A DNA stretch of 64,000 nucleotides from Hymenobacter polaris (lineage in GTDB: Bacteria; Bacteroidota; Bacteroidia; Cytophagales; Hymenobacteraceae): NCBI RefSeq assembly GCF_012927305.1, contig NZ_JABBGH010000002.1, positions 434,001 through 498,000 of the forward strand, written 5' to 3'. Shown here one piece after another: positions 8,966 to 20,407 of the stretch. Under the pieces are notes generated by a model that had not been told where the DNA came from, did no database searches, and saw nothing but the letters and a program-made list of their open reading frames with translations. How positions within the stretch are numbered: the first letter of the stretch is position 1; each line of letters begins with the position of its first letter. The position numbers were made by a program, and so were the translations under genes.

Positions 8966-10579
8966 GTGAGACTACTAGCCGCAGCCGCTCTCCTTGCCTG
9001 TTCCCTGCACGCGCAGCCAACGGCGCGGCAAGCGGCGGCGGCCGGGCCTACCGTGCGCACGGCCGCTGGCCCCGTGCGCGGGGTGACGGCTGGTGCCGTA
9101 GCCAGCTTCAAGGGTATTCCGTTTGCCGCGCCGCCGGTGGGTGAGTTGCGCTGGCGGCCTCCCCAGCCGGCCAAGCCCTGGGTGGGCGTGCGCGATGCCA
9201 GCCAGTTCGGGGCCGACTGCGCGCAGGCTGGTTTTCCGCCCGGCGCGAACCCCATCGCCAAAACGTCGTCCGAGGATTGCCTGTACCTTAACCTTTGGGC
9301 CCCGGCCGGCACCAAGCCGGGCGCGAAGCTGCCCGTCATGGTTTGGATTTACGGCGGGGCCTTCGTGTTTGGGAGCGGCGCGTCGCCTGGCTACGCGGGC
9401 GAGCACTTCGCCCAGCAGGGGGTTATCCTGGTCAACTTCAACTACCGGGTAGGGCGGCTAGGCTTTTTTGCGTTTCCGGCCCTTAGCCAGGAGCACCCGG
9501 AAGAGCCGAAGGGCAACTACGCCTATATGGACCAGCTTGCCGCCCTGCGCTGGGTGCAGCAAAACATCGCCGCCTTTGGTGGGGACCCCGGCAACGTGAC
9601 CATTTTCGGGGAATCGGCCGGGGGCGTTTCGGTGCATTCGCTGCTCACCATCCCGGCGGCGAAAGGCTTGTTTCACAAGGCCATCAGCGAATCGGGTGGG
9701 GGCCGCGATGGCGTGCTGACGGGGCGGCCGCTGCAGAAAGACAATGCCGACCCGTACTACCCCGTGTCGGCCGAAACCATCGGCATGAATTTCACCCGCA
9801 AGCACCACATCGAGGGCACCGACGCGGCGGCGCTGGCCCGGCTGCGGGCCTTGCCAGTGGCCGACATCGTGGATGGCGGCCAGGAGAGCGACGGGCCGGG
9901 GGGGGCGGTTACGCTCTCGGGGCCAATTCTCGACGGGAAGCTGGTAGTGGAAACGGCGCAGAGCGCCTACCAGGCCGGTCGGCAGGCGAAGGTGCCGCTC
10001 CTTATCGGGTCGAACAGCGCGGAGGTGCCGACGGGCTTCGTGAACGCCACGTCCAAGGAGCAGCTGCTGGCGCTGTTTGGCAGCCTGAAAAGTGAGGCTG
10101 CCGCGGTGTATGACCCGGACGGCAACGCGGAGCTTGCCAGGATGCTCACGCTGGTCAACACTGACAAGGTATGGGCCGAGCCGGCCCGGATGACGGCGCG
10201 GGCCTTCGTCGCCAAGGGCGCACCAGCCTACCTCTACCTGTTCTCCTACGTCTCGCCCGCCATGCAGCAGCGGATGCGGTACGGCGCGGCTCACGCCTCC
10301 GAAATCGCCTACGTGTTCGACAACCTGGGTAGCCCCAACGGTGCTACCGTAGCACCTAAGGACCAGGAGGTTGGCAAGCTACTGAATAGCTACTGGGCCA
10401 ACTTCGCCAAAACCGGCAATCCCAATGGCAAGGGCTTGCCAAACTGGCCCGCCTATGACGCTAGCAAAAACGGGCTGCTCGAAATCCGCACCGATGGCAC
10501 GGCCGTTGGCGAAGCTGACCCGCGGAAGGCTCGCCTGGACGTAATTGAAAAAGCCGTTACAACGGGCAATCTACACTAA
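8966..10579 (+). CDS. Secreted type-B carboxylesterase
   Basis: A 537-residue serine esterase. The frame is open further upstream, but the GTG at 8966 gives a clean Sec signal ([16 protein letters not shown]) and is chosen for that reason. The mature part starts with [11 protein letters not shown] and [17 protein letters not shown], typical of this family. The nucleophile elbow is FGESAGGVS, and the oxyanion region is [12 protein letters not shown]. The acid and His are expected near [10 protein letters not shown] and [13 protein letters not shown]. It probably cleaves small esters in the periplasm or outside the cell. It is followed after 31 bp by a cupin gene and then an NTF2-like gene, so the three may be one unit, under the operator-like site at 8697. 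Confidence 0.85.
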   Translation: MRLLAAAALLACSLHAQPTARQAAAAGPTVRTAAGPVRGVTAGAVASFKGIPFAAPPVGELRWRPPQPAKPWVGVRDASQFGADCAQAGFPPGANPIAKTSSEDCLYLNLWAPAGTKPGAKLPVMVWIYGGAFVFGSGASPGYAGEHFAQQGVILVNFNYRVGRLGFFAFPALSQEHPEEPKGNYAYMDQLAALRWVQQNIAAFGGDPGNVTIFGESAGGVSVHSLLTIPAAKGLFHKAISESGGGRDGVLTGRPLQKDNADPYYPVSAETIGMNFTRKHHIEGTDAAALARLRALPVADIVDGGQESDGPGGAVTLSGPILDGKLVVETAQSAYQAGRQAKVPLLIGSNSAEVPTGFVNATSKEQLLALFGSLKSEAAAVYDPDGNAELARMLTLVNTDKVWAEPARMTARAFVAKGAPAYLYLFSYVSPAMQQRMRYGAAHASEIAYVFDNLGSPNGATVAPKDQEVGKLLNSYWANFAKTGNPNGKGLPNWPAYDASKNGLLEIRTDGTAVGEADPRKARLDVIEKAVTTGNLH

Positions 10580-10610
10580 GCCAACCCGGCTTGTCAATTA
10601 AGCAGAAAAC

Positions 10611-11063
10611 ATGAAACAGCTACCTGTCATTTTTCTATTCTTGCTTGCGCTAACCAAGCAGGTGGCCGCGCAAGAAGCGCCCATTTTTCCGAAGGGGGAA
10701 GTAGCCACCACCGATAATCACACCGGAACGGTTTGGCTCAAAGAACTCAGCGCGCCGGATAACGTCTTCACGTACAGCATTGCGATGGCCACGTTTGCTC
10801 CCGGTGCCAAATTAGACTGGCATGCGCATCCAGGTGGGCAAATTTTGCTGATTACGGAAGGCGTGGGTTACTACCAGGAACGGGGTAAACCTCGGCAAAC
10901 GGTGCACAAAGGAGAGATTATTAAGTGTCAGCCTGGGGTAGAGCATTGGCACGGTGCCGCTCCCACGAGCACCTTTGCCTACCTGGCCACGACTCCAACC
11001 CAACTGGGTAAAACTGTCTGGTTTAAGCGGGTAACCCCGCAGGAGTACGCCGGCGGCAACTAG
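10611..11063 (+). CDS. Exported cupin-domain protein
   Basis: A 150-residue single cupin with a Sec signal (MKQLPVIFLFLLAL...VAAQ). The two cupin motifs are visible: WHAHPGGQILLITEG with two metal-ligand His, and later KGEIIKCQPGVEHWHGA with the third His. Related proteins are annotated as quercetin-dioxygenase-like or carboxymuconolactone-decarboxylase-associated cupins; enzyme activity is not proven for them. It is similar to the cupin at 12456-12944 and to the dead copy near 20408, so this gene type was multiplied locally. Confidence 0.82.
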   Translation: MKQLPVIFLFLLALTKQVAAQEAPIFPKGEVATTDNHTGTVWLKELSAPDNVFTYSIAMATFAPGAKLDWHAHPGGQILLITEGVGYYQERGKPRQTVHKGEIIKCQPGVEHWHGAAPTSTFAYLATTPTQLGKTVWFKRVTPQEYAGGN

Positions 11064-11114
11064 CTGTTCACGGCTGTCTGCCCTGCCTAATAACAGGCTA
11101 ATTTTCTGCTAATT

Positions 11115-11615
11115 ATGAAACATCTATTGTTCCTAGGGTTCTTCCTGGTCACCATGCACCTGGCCCACGCGCAAGCCAAATTGCCCGATGCTGTTCCCGC
11201 CTCCGCAACCAAGGACGAACAGGAACTGCTAACCATCTCGAAAACGAAGTGGACCTGGATGGCCGACAAAAACGTGGAGGCGCTCGGCGGGCTGTTTGCT
11301 GAAAACTGCGTGTTCGTGCACATGGGCGGCAGCTGGGGCAAAAACCAGGAGCTGACGACCATCAAAGGCGGTATGATTTGGTACAAGAAGGCCGAGGTGT
11401 ACGGCGCGGCCGTGAATTTCTTCGGCGCGACCGCCATCCTGCTCAACGACATCGACCTGGTGGCCGTGGTGGGGGGGCGCGAGGTCGTTAACCCCTTCAT
11501 GGTGACGGAAGTGTACGTGAAGGAAAACGGCAAGTGGAAAATGGGTTCGCTCACCTTCTCGCACCTGGCCCGGCCCGTGAAGCTGGCTGCTAACAGCCAG
11601 CCGCCGCAACACTAG
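11115..11615 (+). CDS. Exported NTF2-like (DUF4440/SnoaL-type) protein
   Basis: A 166-residue protein with a Sec signal (MKHLLFLGFFLVTMHLAHAQ) and a single NTF2-like fold: an initial helix (EQELLTISKTKWTWMADKNVEAL), FAENCVFVHMGGS, and the final strands VTEVYVKENGKWKMGSLTFS. The family includes small isomerases and ligand-binding proteins, so no reaction can be given. It is the last gene of the plus-strand group 8966-11615 and faces the minus-strand gene at 11651-12385 with only about 35 bp between the stops. Confidence 0.8.
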   Translation: MKHLLFLGFFLVTMHLAHAQAKLPDAVPASATKDEQELLTISKTKWTWMADKNVEALGGLFAENCVFVHMGGSWGKNQELTTIKGGMIWYKKAEVYGAAVNFFGATAILLNDIDLVAVVGGREVVNPFMVTEVYVKENGKWKMGSLTFSHLARPVKLAANSQPPQH

Positions 11616-11650
11616 GGTTTAGGCTGCCTAACTTAACTTGTTGACCGCTG

Positions 11651-12385
11651 CTACTTCGGCTTGGTAGCGAGCATTTTCGTCAGCACGGCGCGACCCGCGT
11701 CGGCCTCTTGCTTGCCAACGGCAGCTTCCATCACGCGCATCAGCTGCTGCAACTGTGTGGCTGTGAGACCGGTGTGCAGGCCAATATCTAGGTGACCCTG
11801 TAGCATGGGTTCTACCCCGCCCAGGCTCACGAGCGCCGCGATAGTAACTAGTTCCCGCTCTTGATAGGTGAGCACATCGCGCTCAAAAATGTCGGCGAAG
11901 AGGTGCTCTTTCAGAAAGCGGTCGATTTCGGGGCTAAAGGCACCGTAGCCGGTTTTAGGCTCTTTTTCAGGCCGGCCCGTCAGCTGCTCCAATACCTTTT
12001 TACCCCGCTCGTACTTGGGTGCAGTGCTGGTGATGGGTGAGGCGGCCTTGCCGATAACGTCTTTCTTGCCTTGTGCCTGACGCTCGTCCAGCACCTTCAG
12101 CAGGATATTCAGACCGTTGATGCTGCGCGGGAAGCCGCAGTAGGCGTACAGGTGCACTAGCTCTTCCTTCTCTTCATTCACGGTCAGACCCGCGTCAAGT
12201 CCTTGAGCCAGGGCGTCGTGCAGGTGGGGCAGGTCGCCTTTAGCCGTGAGTGCCGCAATTGACACAAGGGCTTGCTGCCGGGCCGAGAGAGTTTCAGCCA
12301 GCGGCGTGTGCGCGTGAGTAGTCATAGCAAGGCAAGTAGTTAGCGCCACGAGCAGCGCCTTGGAAAACAGCGGGCTGATGGTCAT
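11651..12385 (-). CDS. Exported carboxymuconolactone decarboxylase-family protein (two domains)
   Basis: A 244-residue protein with a Sec signal (MTISPLFSKALLVALTTCLAMTTHAH). It has two CMD/AhpD-like repeats: the first around LSARQQALVSIAALTAKGDLPHL with a YCGFPRSIN segment, the second around LTYQERELVTIAALVSLGG. The usual CxxC redox pair of AhpD is absent: the first repeat has a single Cys (YCGF). Such exported double-CMD proteins often lie next to cupins and aldo-keto reductases in Bacteroidota, as here; their activity is unproved. It lies 70 bp after the cupin gene and is the end of the long minus-strand run. Confidence 0.8.
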   Translation of the reverse strand: MTISPLFSKALLVALTTCLAMTTHAHTPLAETLSARQQALVSIAALTAKGDLPHLHDALAQGLDAGLTVNEEKEELVHLYAYCGFPRSINGLNILLKVLDERQAQGKKDVIGKAASPITSTAPKYERGKKVLEQLTGRPEKEPKTGYGAFSPEIDRFLKEHLFADIFERDVLTYQERELVTIAALVSLGGVEPMLQGHLDIGLHTGLTATQLQQLMRVMEAAVGKQEADAGRAVLTKMLATKPK

Positions 12386-12455
12386 GGCGTAATGGTAGTT
12401 AGTAACTGGCTGCGACCAGGGTTTCAGCGACGCTGGGCTGCGACCTGAGGGGCGC

Positions 12456-12944
12456 CTACCGCTGGCCGAGGTACTCGGCCTCCGTCACGGCCCGGCCCCA
12501 AATCACGGGCACCGCCGCGAGGTCGGGGTTGATGGCGACGTGGGTCATGGCGGACTTGAGTGCGGCGCCGTGCCAGTGCTCTACACCGGCCGGGGCCTTG
12601 ATGACATCGCCCTTGTGCAGCAAGCGCAGGGGCTGGCCTTTTTCCTGGTAGTGGCCCGTGCCCTCCACCACCAGTAAGATTTGCCCGGCGGGGTGAGTGT
12701 GCCAGTGGGTGCGGGCTCCCGGCGCAAACTGCACGCTGCCGGCCCCGCAGGAATATTTATCCGCCTTGCCCACTAGCCCCTGCACCCAGGCGTGGCCTGT
12801 GAAGTTGGCCGCCGGTCCCGGTTGGCCCTTCGTAAAAATAGGGCTGGGGGTTGAGTGCTCAGTTTGAGCTTGGCTGCCAAGGGCTGCGAGCATGCCCACA
12901 ACTCCCAATCCCAGGGCCAGGCGTAGTACGGTATCAGGTCGCAT
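12456..12944 (-). CDS. Exported cupin-domain protein
   Basis: A 162-residue cupin with an N-terminal signal (VLRLALGLGVVGMLAALGSQAQ). The metal-binding motifs are WHTHPAGQILLVVEG and KGDVIKAPAGVEHWHGA, so all the usual His ligands are present. The C-terminus ends VTEAEYLGQR, close to the ending of the dead cupin fragment at 20408. It precedes the CMD-family gene and follows a large stem-loop region after the aldo-keto reductase. It is related to the plus-strand cupin at 10611, and the two probably act on similar small molecules or serve as accessory proteins in the same pathway. Confidence 0.82.
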   Translation of the reverse strand: MRPDTVLRLALGLGVVGMLAALGSQAQTEHSTPSPIFTKGQPGPAANFTGHAWVQGLVGKADKYSCGAGSVQFAPGARTHWHTHPAGQILLVVEGTGHYQEKGQPLRLLHKGDVIKAPAGVEHWHGAALKSAMTHVAINPDLAAVPVIWGRAVTEAEYLGQR

Positions 12945-12990
12945 AGGAATGGGGCAGCAAGATGTTCGTTTGCAGGAGTGGTCGCCGCTT

Positions 12991-13114
12991 GGGCTGGGGC
13001 TGTCGGCAGGATAAAGTACTAAGCAAGAAGTAATTGCTTAGCCAACCTGCTGCCCCAGCCCGTGCGCACTCAGCGTAGTTTCGCGGGTAGTGGACTACCC
13101 CCAAAGCTACGCTG
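12991..13114 (-). terminator. Two large stem-loops between aldo-keto reductase and cupin
   Basis: The first hairpin pairs GGGCTGGGG...GGCAGG (12991-13010) with CCTGCTGCCCCAGCCC (13046-13061), with a smaller stem CTAAGCAA/TTGCTTAG inside. The second pairs CAGCGTAG...GGGTAG (13071-13090) with CTACCC...CTACGCTG (13095-13114). They probably end the transcript of the reductase or attenuate the cupin/CMD genes. No T-tract follows. Confidence 0.45.
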
Positions 13115-13129
13115 AATAGCCAGCAACCG

Positions 13130-14119
<990 letters not shown>

Positions 14120-14198
14120 TTAGAAAGGAATTGTTCCTGCCGGATTTAGGGCTGTTAACGGGTCAGGTTGGAAAGTAGCTATAGCGAAAGCCACCGCG

Positions 14199-16538
14199 CT
14201 AGGCCGGTTCGTGCAGGGTGGCCAGCACCCTAGCCGGGGTCATGGGCAGGGAACGCACCCGCTTGCCGGTGGCGTGGTACACGGCGTTGGCCACGGCCGC
14301 CGTCACGCCCACGATGGAGATTTCGCCGATGCCCTTCACGCCCATCGCGTTCACGTAGGGGTCGTGCTCGTCGATGAAGTCCACCGTCATGTTCGGGATG
14401 TCGGCGTTGGTGCACACGTGGTAGTCGGCCAGCGTGGCGTTGGTGTAGCGGGCCAGGTGCGGGTCGCGCACAGTCTGCTCCATCAGGGCCGCGCCGATGC
14501 CGAAGATGCTGCCCCCAATGACTTGCGAGCGGGCCGTCTTGGGGTTGAGGATGCGGCCGGCGCTCATCACGCTCACCCAGCGCGTGACGCGCACGGTGCC
14601 CAATTCGGGGTCCACGTGCACCTCGCAAAAGTGCGCCCCGAAGGCGTGCATCGAATGCGGGGCGGCATCCTCCTTCTTGTTCATGTTGGCGTTGGCCGTG
14701 GCTTTGGGGGCCTCGTAGCCCGCGCCGTACTTCCCGAGGGCGCTGCCCTCCACGTCGCTCAGGCTGGCGCGCTGCATGATGTCGGCGTAGCCCTCGCCCT
14801 TGGCCGGGTTGGCTTTGAGCTGCAAGCGGCCCTTTTCCACGGCCACATCTTCGGGCTTCGCCCCGTAAAGTGGCGACTTCTTGTCAATAACGGCCACCTT
14901 GAGGAGCTTCTGCCACACCTCCTGGCACGCCAGGTACACCGACGACGACACCCGCCCGGCGGCCGTGGAGCCGCCCGACCACTGCGTGGTGGGCAGGTTG
15001 GTGTCACCCAGCTCGAAGCGGATGTTCTGCATCGGCAACCCTAGGGCATCGGCCGCCACCTGCGTATTGATGGTGTAGGTGCCGGTGCCCAGGTCGGTGG
15101 CCCCGGCCTGCACCACGGCGTGGCCGTCGGCGTAGAGGCGCACGCGGGCCGTGCCCTGCGAGCCGTGCACGGGGTAGCTGGCCGTGGCCATGCCGTAGCC
15201 CACCAGCAGGTGGCCCTCGCGAGTCTGACCGGCCTTGGGGTTGCGCCGGTTCCAGCCGAACAGCTCGGCCCCGCGGGCGTAGCATTCCTTCAGGCTCTTG
15301 CTGCTCCAGGCGTGGCCGGTGGTGGGGTCCACCTCGGCGTAGTTAAGCAGGCGCAGCTGAATGGGGTCTAGGTTCAACTGCGCCGCCAAATCGTCCATCG
15401 AGCATTCGATGGCGAACGAGCCGGGCATGTCGCCGGGGGCGCGGGTCGAAGTGGGCGTCATCACGTTGGCATGGGCCAGGCGGTAGGTGCCCTCGAAGGT
15501 GGGACAGGCGTAGAGCATGTTGATGATGCGCCCGTTGGTTTCGGCCCAGTCCTCCCAGGGCGAGGTAGTGGACGTTTTCTCGTGCACCAGCGCCAGCAGT
15601 TTGCCCTCGCGGGTAGCGCCCAGCTTCAGGGTCTGCGTCTGCTCCTCGCGCAGCCCCATGCCCGTGAACTGCTGCGGGCGGGTGAGCACCAGTTTCACGG
15701 GCCGGCCCACGGCCTTGGCCAGCAGCGGGGCCAGCACCACGTGGGGCCACACCCAGGCCTTGCAGCCGAAGCCACCCCCCAGGTACTTGGTAATGACGCG
15801 CACCTGGTCCTGGGCCAGCCCCAGCATGGCGGCCAGCGTCTTCTGCGTTTCCGACACGCCCTGCGTGGTATCGTACACGGTGAGGCGGTCGGGCGCTTCC
15901 CAGTGAGCGGTGGTCGCGCCCGGCTCCATCGGGTTGTGGTGGGTAGTGGCGTGGACGTAGGTGGCCGTAAGCTGCACCGGGGCGCTGGCAAAGGCCGCCT
16001 GCGCCTCGCCGCGCTTGGTCACGCCCGGCGCGTAGCCCCGAATGGTTTTTGGCACGTACAGCTCGGCGTTCTTGGCCTCATAGGAGGACACGGGCACCTC
16101 GGGCGCGATGCTGACACGCAGCAGCGCGGCGGCGGCCTGGGCGTGCTCCAGCGTGTCGGCCACTACTACGGCCACCGGCTGCCCGGCGTAGTACACCTGG
16201 TCGGATTCCAGCGGGAAGAAGCTCATGCCCGACGAGGCCAGGGCCCTCCGGTCGTCGGGGTTGTTGGGCGACTTGGCCAGCTTGGGCAAATTCTGGTGCG
16301 TGAAAATGGCCAGTACACCCGGCTGCCGCTGGGCGGCGCCGGCGTCAATACTGGTCACGCGGCCCTTGGCTACGTCGCTACCCACAATGAGGGCGTAGCT
16401 CAGACCCGGCAGCCGGTTGTACTCAGCCGAATACTTAGCCTGGCCGGTCACTTTGGCCCAGCCATCGACGCGGCTCAGCGGCTGGCCCACTACGCCGGGC
16501 TGGGGAATGGTATCGGAGAATTGCGTTTCAGTATCCAT
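14199..16538 (-). CDS. Molybdopterin-binding catalytic subunit, PaoC-like (second copy)
   Basis: A 779-residue large subunit, paralogous to 4445-6679. The same landmarks occur: RVDGWAKVTGQAKYSAEYN at the start, cofactor loop GGGFGCKAWVWPHV, and GVKGIGEISIVG with the catalytic Glu near the C-terminus. Loops differ, notably a Cys in the GGGFG loop (GCK instead of GMG) and an insert rich in Lys/Asn near residues 600-640. This suggests a different substrate. It is the third gene of the minus-strand operon and begins 51 bp after the FAD-subunit gene. No signal peptide. Confidence 0.88.
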   Translation of the reverse strand: MDTETQFSDTIPQPGVVGQPLSRVDGWAKVTGQAKYSAEYNRLPGLSYALIVGSDVAKGRVTSIDAGAAQRQPGVLAIFTHQNLPKLAKSPNNPDDRRALASSGMSFFPLESDQVYYAGQPVAVVVADTLEHAQAAAALLRVSIAPEVPVSSYEAKNAELYVPKTIRGYAPGVTKRGEAQAAFASAPVQLTATYVHATTHHNPMEPGATTAHWEAPDRLTVYDTTQGVSETQKTLAAMLGLAQDQVRVITKYLGGGFGCKAWVWPHVVLAPLLAKAVGRPVKLVLTRPQQFTGMGLREEQTQTLKLGATREGKLLALVHEKTSTTSPWEDWAETNGRIINMLYACPTFEGTYRLAHANVMTPTSTRAPGDMPGSFAIECSMDDLAAQLNLDPIQLRLLNYAEVDPTTGHAWSSKSLKECYARGAELFGWNRRNPKAGQTREGHLLVGYGMATASYPVHGSQGTARVRLYADGHAVVQAGATDLGTGTYTINTQVAADALGLPMQNIRFELGDTNLPTTQWSGGSTAAGRVSSSVYLACQEVWQKLLKVAVIDKKSPLYGAKPEDVAVEKGRLQLKANPAKGEGYADIMQRASLSDVEGSALGKYGAGYEAPKATANANMNKKEDAAPHSMHAFGAHFCEVHVDPELGTVRVTRWVSVMSAGRILNPKTARSQVIGGSIFGIGAALMEQTVRDPHLARYTNATLADYHVCTNADIPNMTVDFIDEHDPYVNAMGVKGIGEISIVGVTAAVANAVYHATGKRVRSLPMTPARVLATLHEPA

Positions 16539-16589
16539 GCTGATTGCTTGCGCTTGCTGGTAGAGATAGGAAAGTGGCAGCCCCTGGCC

Positions 16590-17573
16590 CTAGGCCGCTA
16601 CCTGCTGTAAGGCCCGCACCAGCGTATTCTGCGCCAGCTCCACCTTGTAGGCATTTTCGCTTTGGGGCCGCGCCCCACGCAGCGCCGCCGCCGCGGCAGC
16701 GCGGAACGTGGCCTCGCTGGCGGGTTGGCCCACCAGAACCTTTTCCGCCTCGCGCGAGCGCCAGGGCTGCGCGCCCACGCCCCCCAGCGCCACCCGGGCG
16801 GCGCGGATGGTACCGCCCTGCACGTCGAGCCCCACGGCGGCCGAGGCCAGGGCGTAGGCGTAGCTGGCCCGCTCACGCACCTTCAAGTAAGTGGACTGGC
16901 GGGCGTGAGCAGCGGCCGGAATCGTCACGGCCACAATTAATTCGCCCGGCTCCAACACCGTTTCCTTCTGCGGGGTCTTGCCCGGTAGCAGGTAAAACTC
17001 GGTGATAGGCACGCGGCGCTGCTTACCCTTTTGGTTTTCCAGCGTCAGCACCGCATCGAGCGCGGCCAGCGCTACCGCCAGGTCGCCGGGGTAGGCGTTG
17101 GCAATGCAACTCTCACTTACTCCTAGGATGGCTAGGTTATGGTTATCGCCGGCGATGGCTGGGCAGCCCGAGCCCGGCACGCGCTTATTACACGGGAAAG
17201 CCGCGTCGCGGAAGTAGCCGCAGCGGGTGCGCTGCAAGAGGTTGCCACCGATGCTAGCCATGTTGCGCAGCTGCGGCGAGGCGGCCAGCAGCAGCGACTG
17301 CGACACGGCCGGGTAGCCCTGCACCACCAGCGGGTGCTCGCCCACATCGCTCATCCGCGCCAGCGCCCCGATGCGCAAGCCCTCGCTCGTCTGCTCGATG
17401 GTGGCCAGCGGCAGGGGGTTGATGTCGATAAGCTGCGGCGGGGCGGCCAGGTTGGACTTCATCAAATCCAGCAGGGTGGTGCCGCCGGCGTAGTAGGCGG
17501 CGGCCGGAGTGTCTTTGTGCAAGGTGGTCGCTTCTTTCGCCGAGGCGGCCTGCACGTAACTAAAATCGTTCAT
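16590..17573 (-). CDS. FAD-binding subunit of molybdenum hydroxylase, PaoB-like (second copy)
   Basis: A 327-residue medium subunit. FAD signatures are YYAGGTTLLDLMK and SIGGNLLQRTRC. Four cysteines (TRC, FPC, GSGC, ESC) sit in a compact insert where PaoB has its extra [4Fe-4S] cluster; the insert is shorter than in the copy at 3405. The C-terminal domain has YLKVRERASYAYALASAAVG. It starts four bases after the stop of the small-subunit gene, so translation is probably coupled. It would be exported as part of the folded complex. Confidence 0.87.
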   Translation of the reverse strand: MNDFSYVQAASAKEATTLHKDTPAAAYYAGGTTLLDLMKSNLAAPPQLIDINPLPLATIEQTSEGLRIGALARMSDVGEHPLVVQGYPAVSQSLLLAASPQLRNMASIGGNLLQRTRCGYFRDAAFPCNKRVPGSGCPAIAGDNHNLAILGVSESCIANAYPGDLAVALAALDAVLTLENQKGKQRRVPITEFYLLPGKTPQKETVLEPGELIVAVTIPAAAHARQSTYLKVRERASYAYALASAAVGLDVQGGTIRAARVALGGVGAQPWRSREAEKVLVGQPASEATFRAAAAAALRGARPQSENAYKVELAQNTLVRALQQVAA

Positions 17574-17577
17574 GGCC

Positions 17578-18210
17578 TTATCCTTTAGCAGATTGACTGG
17601 CTACCTCGCGCACGGCGGCCAGGATGTTGGGGTAAGCGCCGCAGCGGCAGAGGTTGCCGCTCATCCATTCGCGGCACTGGTCGTCGGTGCTGGCGTGGCC
17701 CTCCTTCACGCAGGCCACGGCGCTCATAATCTGGCCGGGCGTGCAGTAGCCGCACTGGAAGCCGTCGTGCTTAAGGAAAGCCGCCTGCATGGGGTGTAGT
17801 TCGCTACCGGTGGCCAGGCCCTCGATGGTCGTAATTTCCTTGCCCTGTGCGGCCACGGCCAGCGTCAGGCAAGCCAGCGTGCGGCGGCCATCCACGTGCA
17901 CGGTGCAGGCCCCGCACTGTCCGTGGTCGCAGCCCTTCTTGGTGCCGGTCAAATCCAGGTGCTCGCGCAGCGCGTCGAGCAGGGTGGTGCGGGGTTCCAG
18001 CGTCAGGGTCGTGGGCTGGCCGTTGAGGCGCAGCGTCACGCTGCCCGGCCCGGCGGCCACCTGGGTGCGGGCCGCCAGTGCCTCGGCCGGGCCAGCCAGC
18101 GGCACGGCCAGCGCGAAGCCCAGGATGCCCCCGGCCTGCTTCATAAACGAGCGGCGCGAGTCGTCGGCCGGCTGGGGCGTATTCGCCGCGGGGAGTGAGT
18201 CAGACTGCAT
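17578..18210 (-). CDS. Tat-exported (2Fe-2S) subunit of molybdenum hydroxylase, PaoA-like (second copy)
   Basis: A 210-residue small subunit. The twin-arginine signal DDSRRSFMKQAGG is followed by an uncharged stretch (ILGFALAVPLAGP). Both [2Fe-2S] sites are present: GCDHGQCGACTVHVDG, and CGYCTPGQ with LCRCGAY. It is first in the minus-strand operon 18210-14199, the same gene order as the plus-strand operon. The AraC regulator ends about 100 bp upstream on the same strand, which makes it a natural candidate controller. Confidence 0.9.
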   Translation of the reverse strand: MQSDSLPAANTPQPADDSRRSFMKQAGGILGFALAVPLAGPAEALAARTQVAAGPGSVTLRLNGQPTTLTLEPRTTLLDALREHLDLTGTKKGCDHGQCGACTVHVDGRRTLACLTLAVAAQGKEITTIEGLATGSELHPMQAAFLKHDGFQCGYCTPGQIMSAVACVKEGHASTDDQCREWMSGNLCRCGAYPNILAAVREVASQSAKG

Positions 18211-18313
18211 AACGGAAAAATAGGAGAAGCGAAAGGCCGCCCGGTGGGCGAGTGCTACACCACTGTAACTTATTAGTAAAAAACGCTTTATAACGAACGG
18301 CCATCTAATCCCA

Positions 18314-19231
18314 TTAGGTGTCGCGCCGGAAGGCTAGCGGCGTGGTGCCGGTATGCTTCTTGAAGAAGCTGTTGAAATAGGTGGGGTACTCGAATCCTAG
18401 ACTATGGGCAATTTCGGCCGTCGTCCACGAGGTGTGGTGCAGCAGGGCCTTGGCTTCGCCGATGACCCGCTCGGCAATGTGCGCCGTGGTGGGCTTGCCG
18501 GTAGCCTCCTTCACGGCCCGGTTCAGGTGGTTGACGTGCATGGCCAGCTGGCCGGCGAAGTCCTGCGCCGTCTTGAGCTGCATGGCCTGGTCGGGGCTTT
18601 CAATCGGAAACTGCCGCTCCAGCAGCTCCTGAAACAGAGACGTTATGCGCGACGAGGCATTCTTATGCTGCACGAAGCTTTCCGTAGGCTGCATCCGCAG
18701 CGCCTCGTGAATGAGTAGTTGCAGGTAGGTGCGAATCAAGTCGCCCTTGTACAAGTAGTCGGTGCTTTGCTCAGCCAGAATTTTTTGGAAGATGCCCTTG
18801 GCGTAGGCTGTCTGCTCGGCGCTAAGGTGAAAAATCGGTGTGCCCCCTACCTTGAACAGCGGTGACTGCTGCAAGCTTTCCGAGCGGTCGTTCTCGCGCA
18901 TGTAGGCCTCGGTGAACAGGCAGGAGTAGCCCATCAGCCGCGGCTCGTGCAGTTCAATAGCATAAGGAATGTGCGGGTTGGCAAACATCAGGCACGTGCC
19001 GTTCAGCTCGATGCTGCGGTCGGCGTAGTGCACCGTGCAGTGGCTGGTCACCAAGGCTACTTTGTAGAAGTCGCGGCGCCGGTAGGGGTGACTTGGGCCA
19101 GCGGCCGTGTCCACCTCATATGCCTTGAAACCGCTAAGCTTCAGCTCCTGAGCGGTGATTTCCTGGTGGGAGCTGATGGCCTTGGCTGGTGCCGGCGAAG
19201 TTGCTTGGGGCTGCATAAAGGTGCTACGCAA
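18314..19231 (-). CDS. AraC-family transcriptional regulator
   Basis: A 305-residue regulator. The N-terminal part is a cupin-like sensing domain (YRRRDFYKVALVTSH, LNGTCLMFANPHIPYAIE, YSCLFTEAYM). The C-terminal two-helix-turn-helix domain includes LAMHVNHLNRAVKEATG and SWTTAEIAHSLGFEYPTYF followed by FKKHTGTTPLAFRR. An internal Met at 19216 is an alternative start. It lies between an aldo-keto reductase and the second molybdenum hydroxylase operon, all on one strand. It is the only intact AraC protein in the window and therefore the best candidate to bind the three operator-like sites at 8697, 20321 and 21251; this is inference. Confidence 0.88.
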   Translation of the reverse strand: MRSTFMQPQATSPAPAKAISSHQEITAQELKLSGFKAYEVDTAAGPSHPYRRRDFYKVALVTSHCTVHYADRSIELNGTCLMFANPHIPYAIELHEPRLMGYSCLFTEAYMRENDRSESLQQSPLFKVGGTPIFHLSAEQTAYAKGIFQKILAEQSTDYLYKGDLIRTYLQLLIHEALRMQPTESFVQHKNASSRITSLFQELLERQFPIESPDQAMQLKTAQDFAGQLAMHVNHLNRAVKEATGKPTTAHIAERVIGEAKALLHHTSWTTAEIAHSLGFEYPTYFNSFFKKHTGTTPLAFRRDT

Positions 19232-19291
19232 AGGGTGCCAAAGGAGGTATCGAACAGGGTGAAAAAACCGCCGTTCCCCCGCCAGTACGGG

Positions 19292-20227
<936 letters not shown>

Positions 20228-20320
20228 CTAGGGCCGGTAGGCAGCGCGTCGGGGCGCGGTACCAAGTGCGGCCATTTACCGGCACAAAGGTCCGCTTGCC
20301 TAACTCAGCCAGAAAAAGAG

Positions 20321-20349
20321 AATCAAACGGATTAGTATACAATTCAAAC
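20321..20349 (-). promoter_or_regulatory. AraC-type operator-like site 2
   Basis: Read on the minus strand: GTTTG, then the core GTATACTAAT, then a second GTTTG exactly 21 bp after the first, then ATTCTCTTTTTC. It matches site 1 (8697) at most positions and lies upstream of the aldo-keto reductase at 19292-20143. Confidence 0.6.
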
Positions 20350-20407
20350 ACCTTTAGGTGGGCCAGGGCCGCGCGGCCGGCTGCCGTTCGTGCGTTAGCT
20401 CAACTAT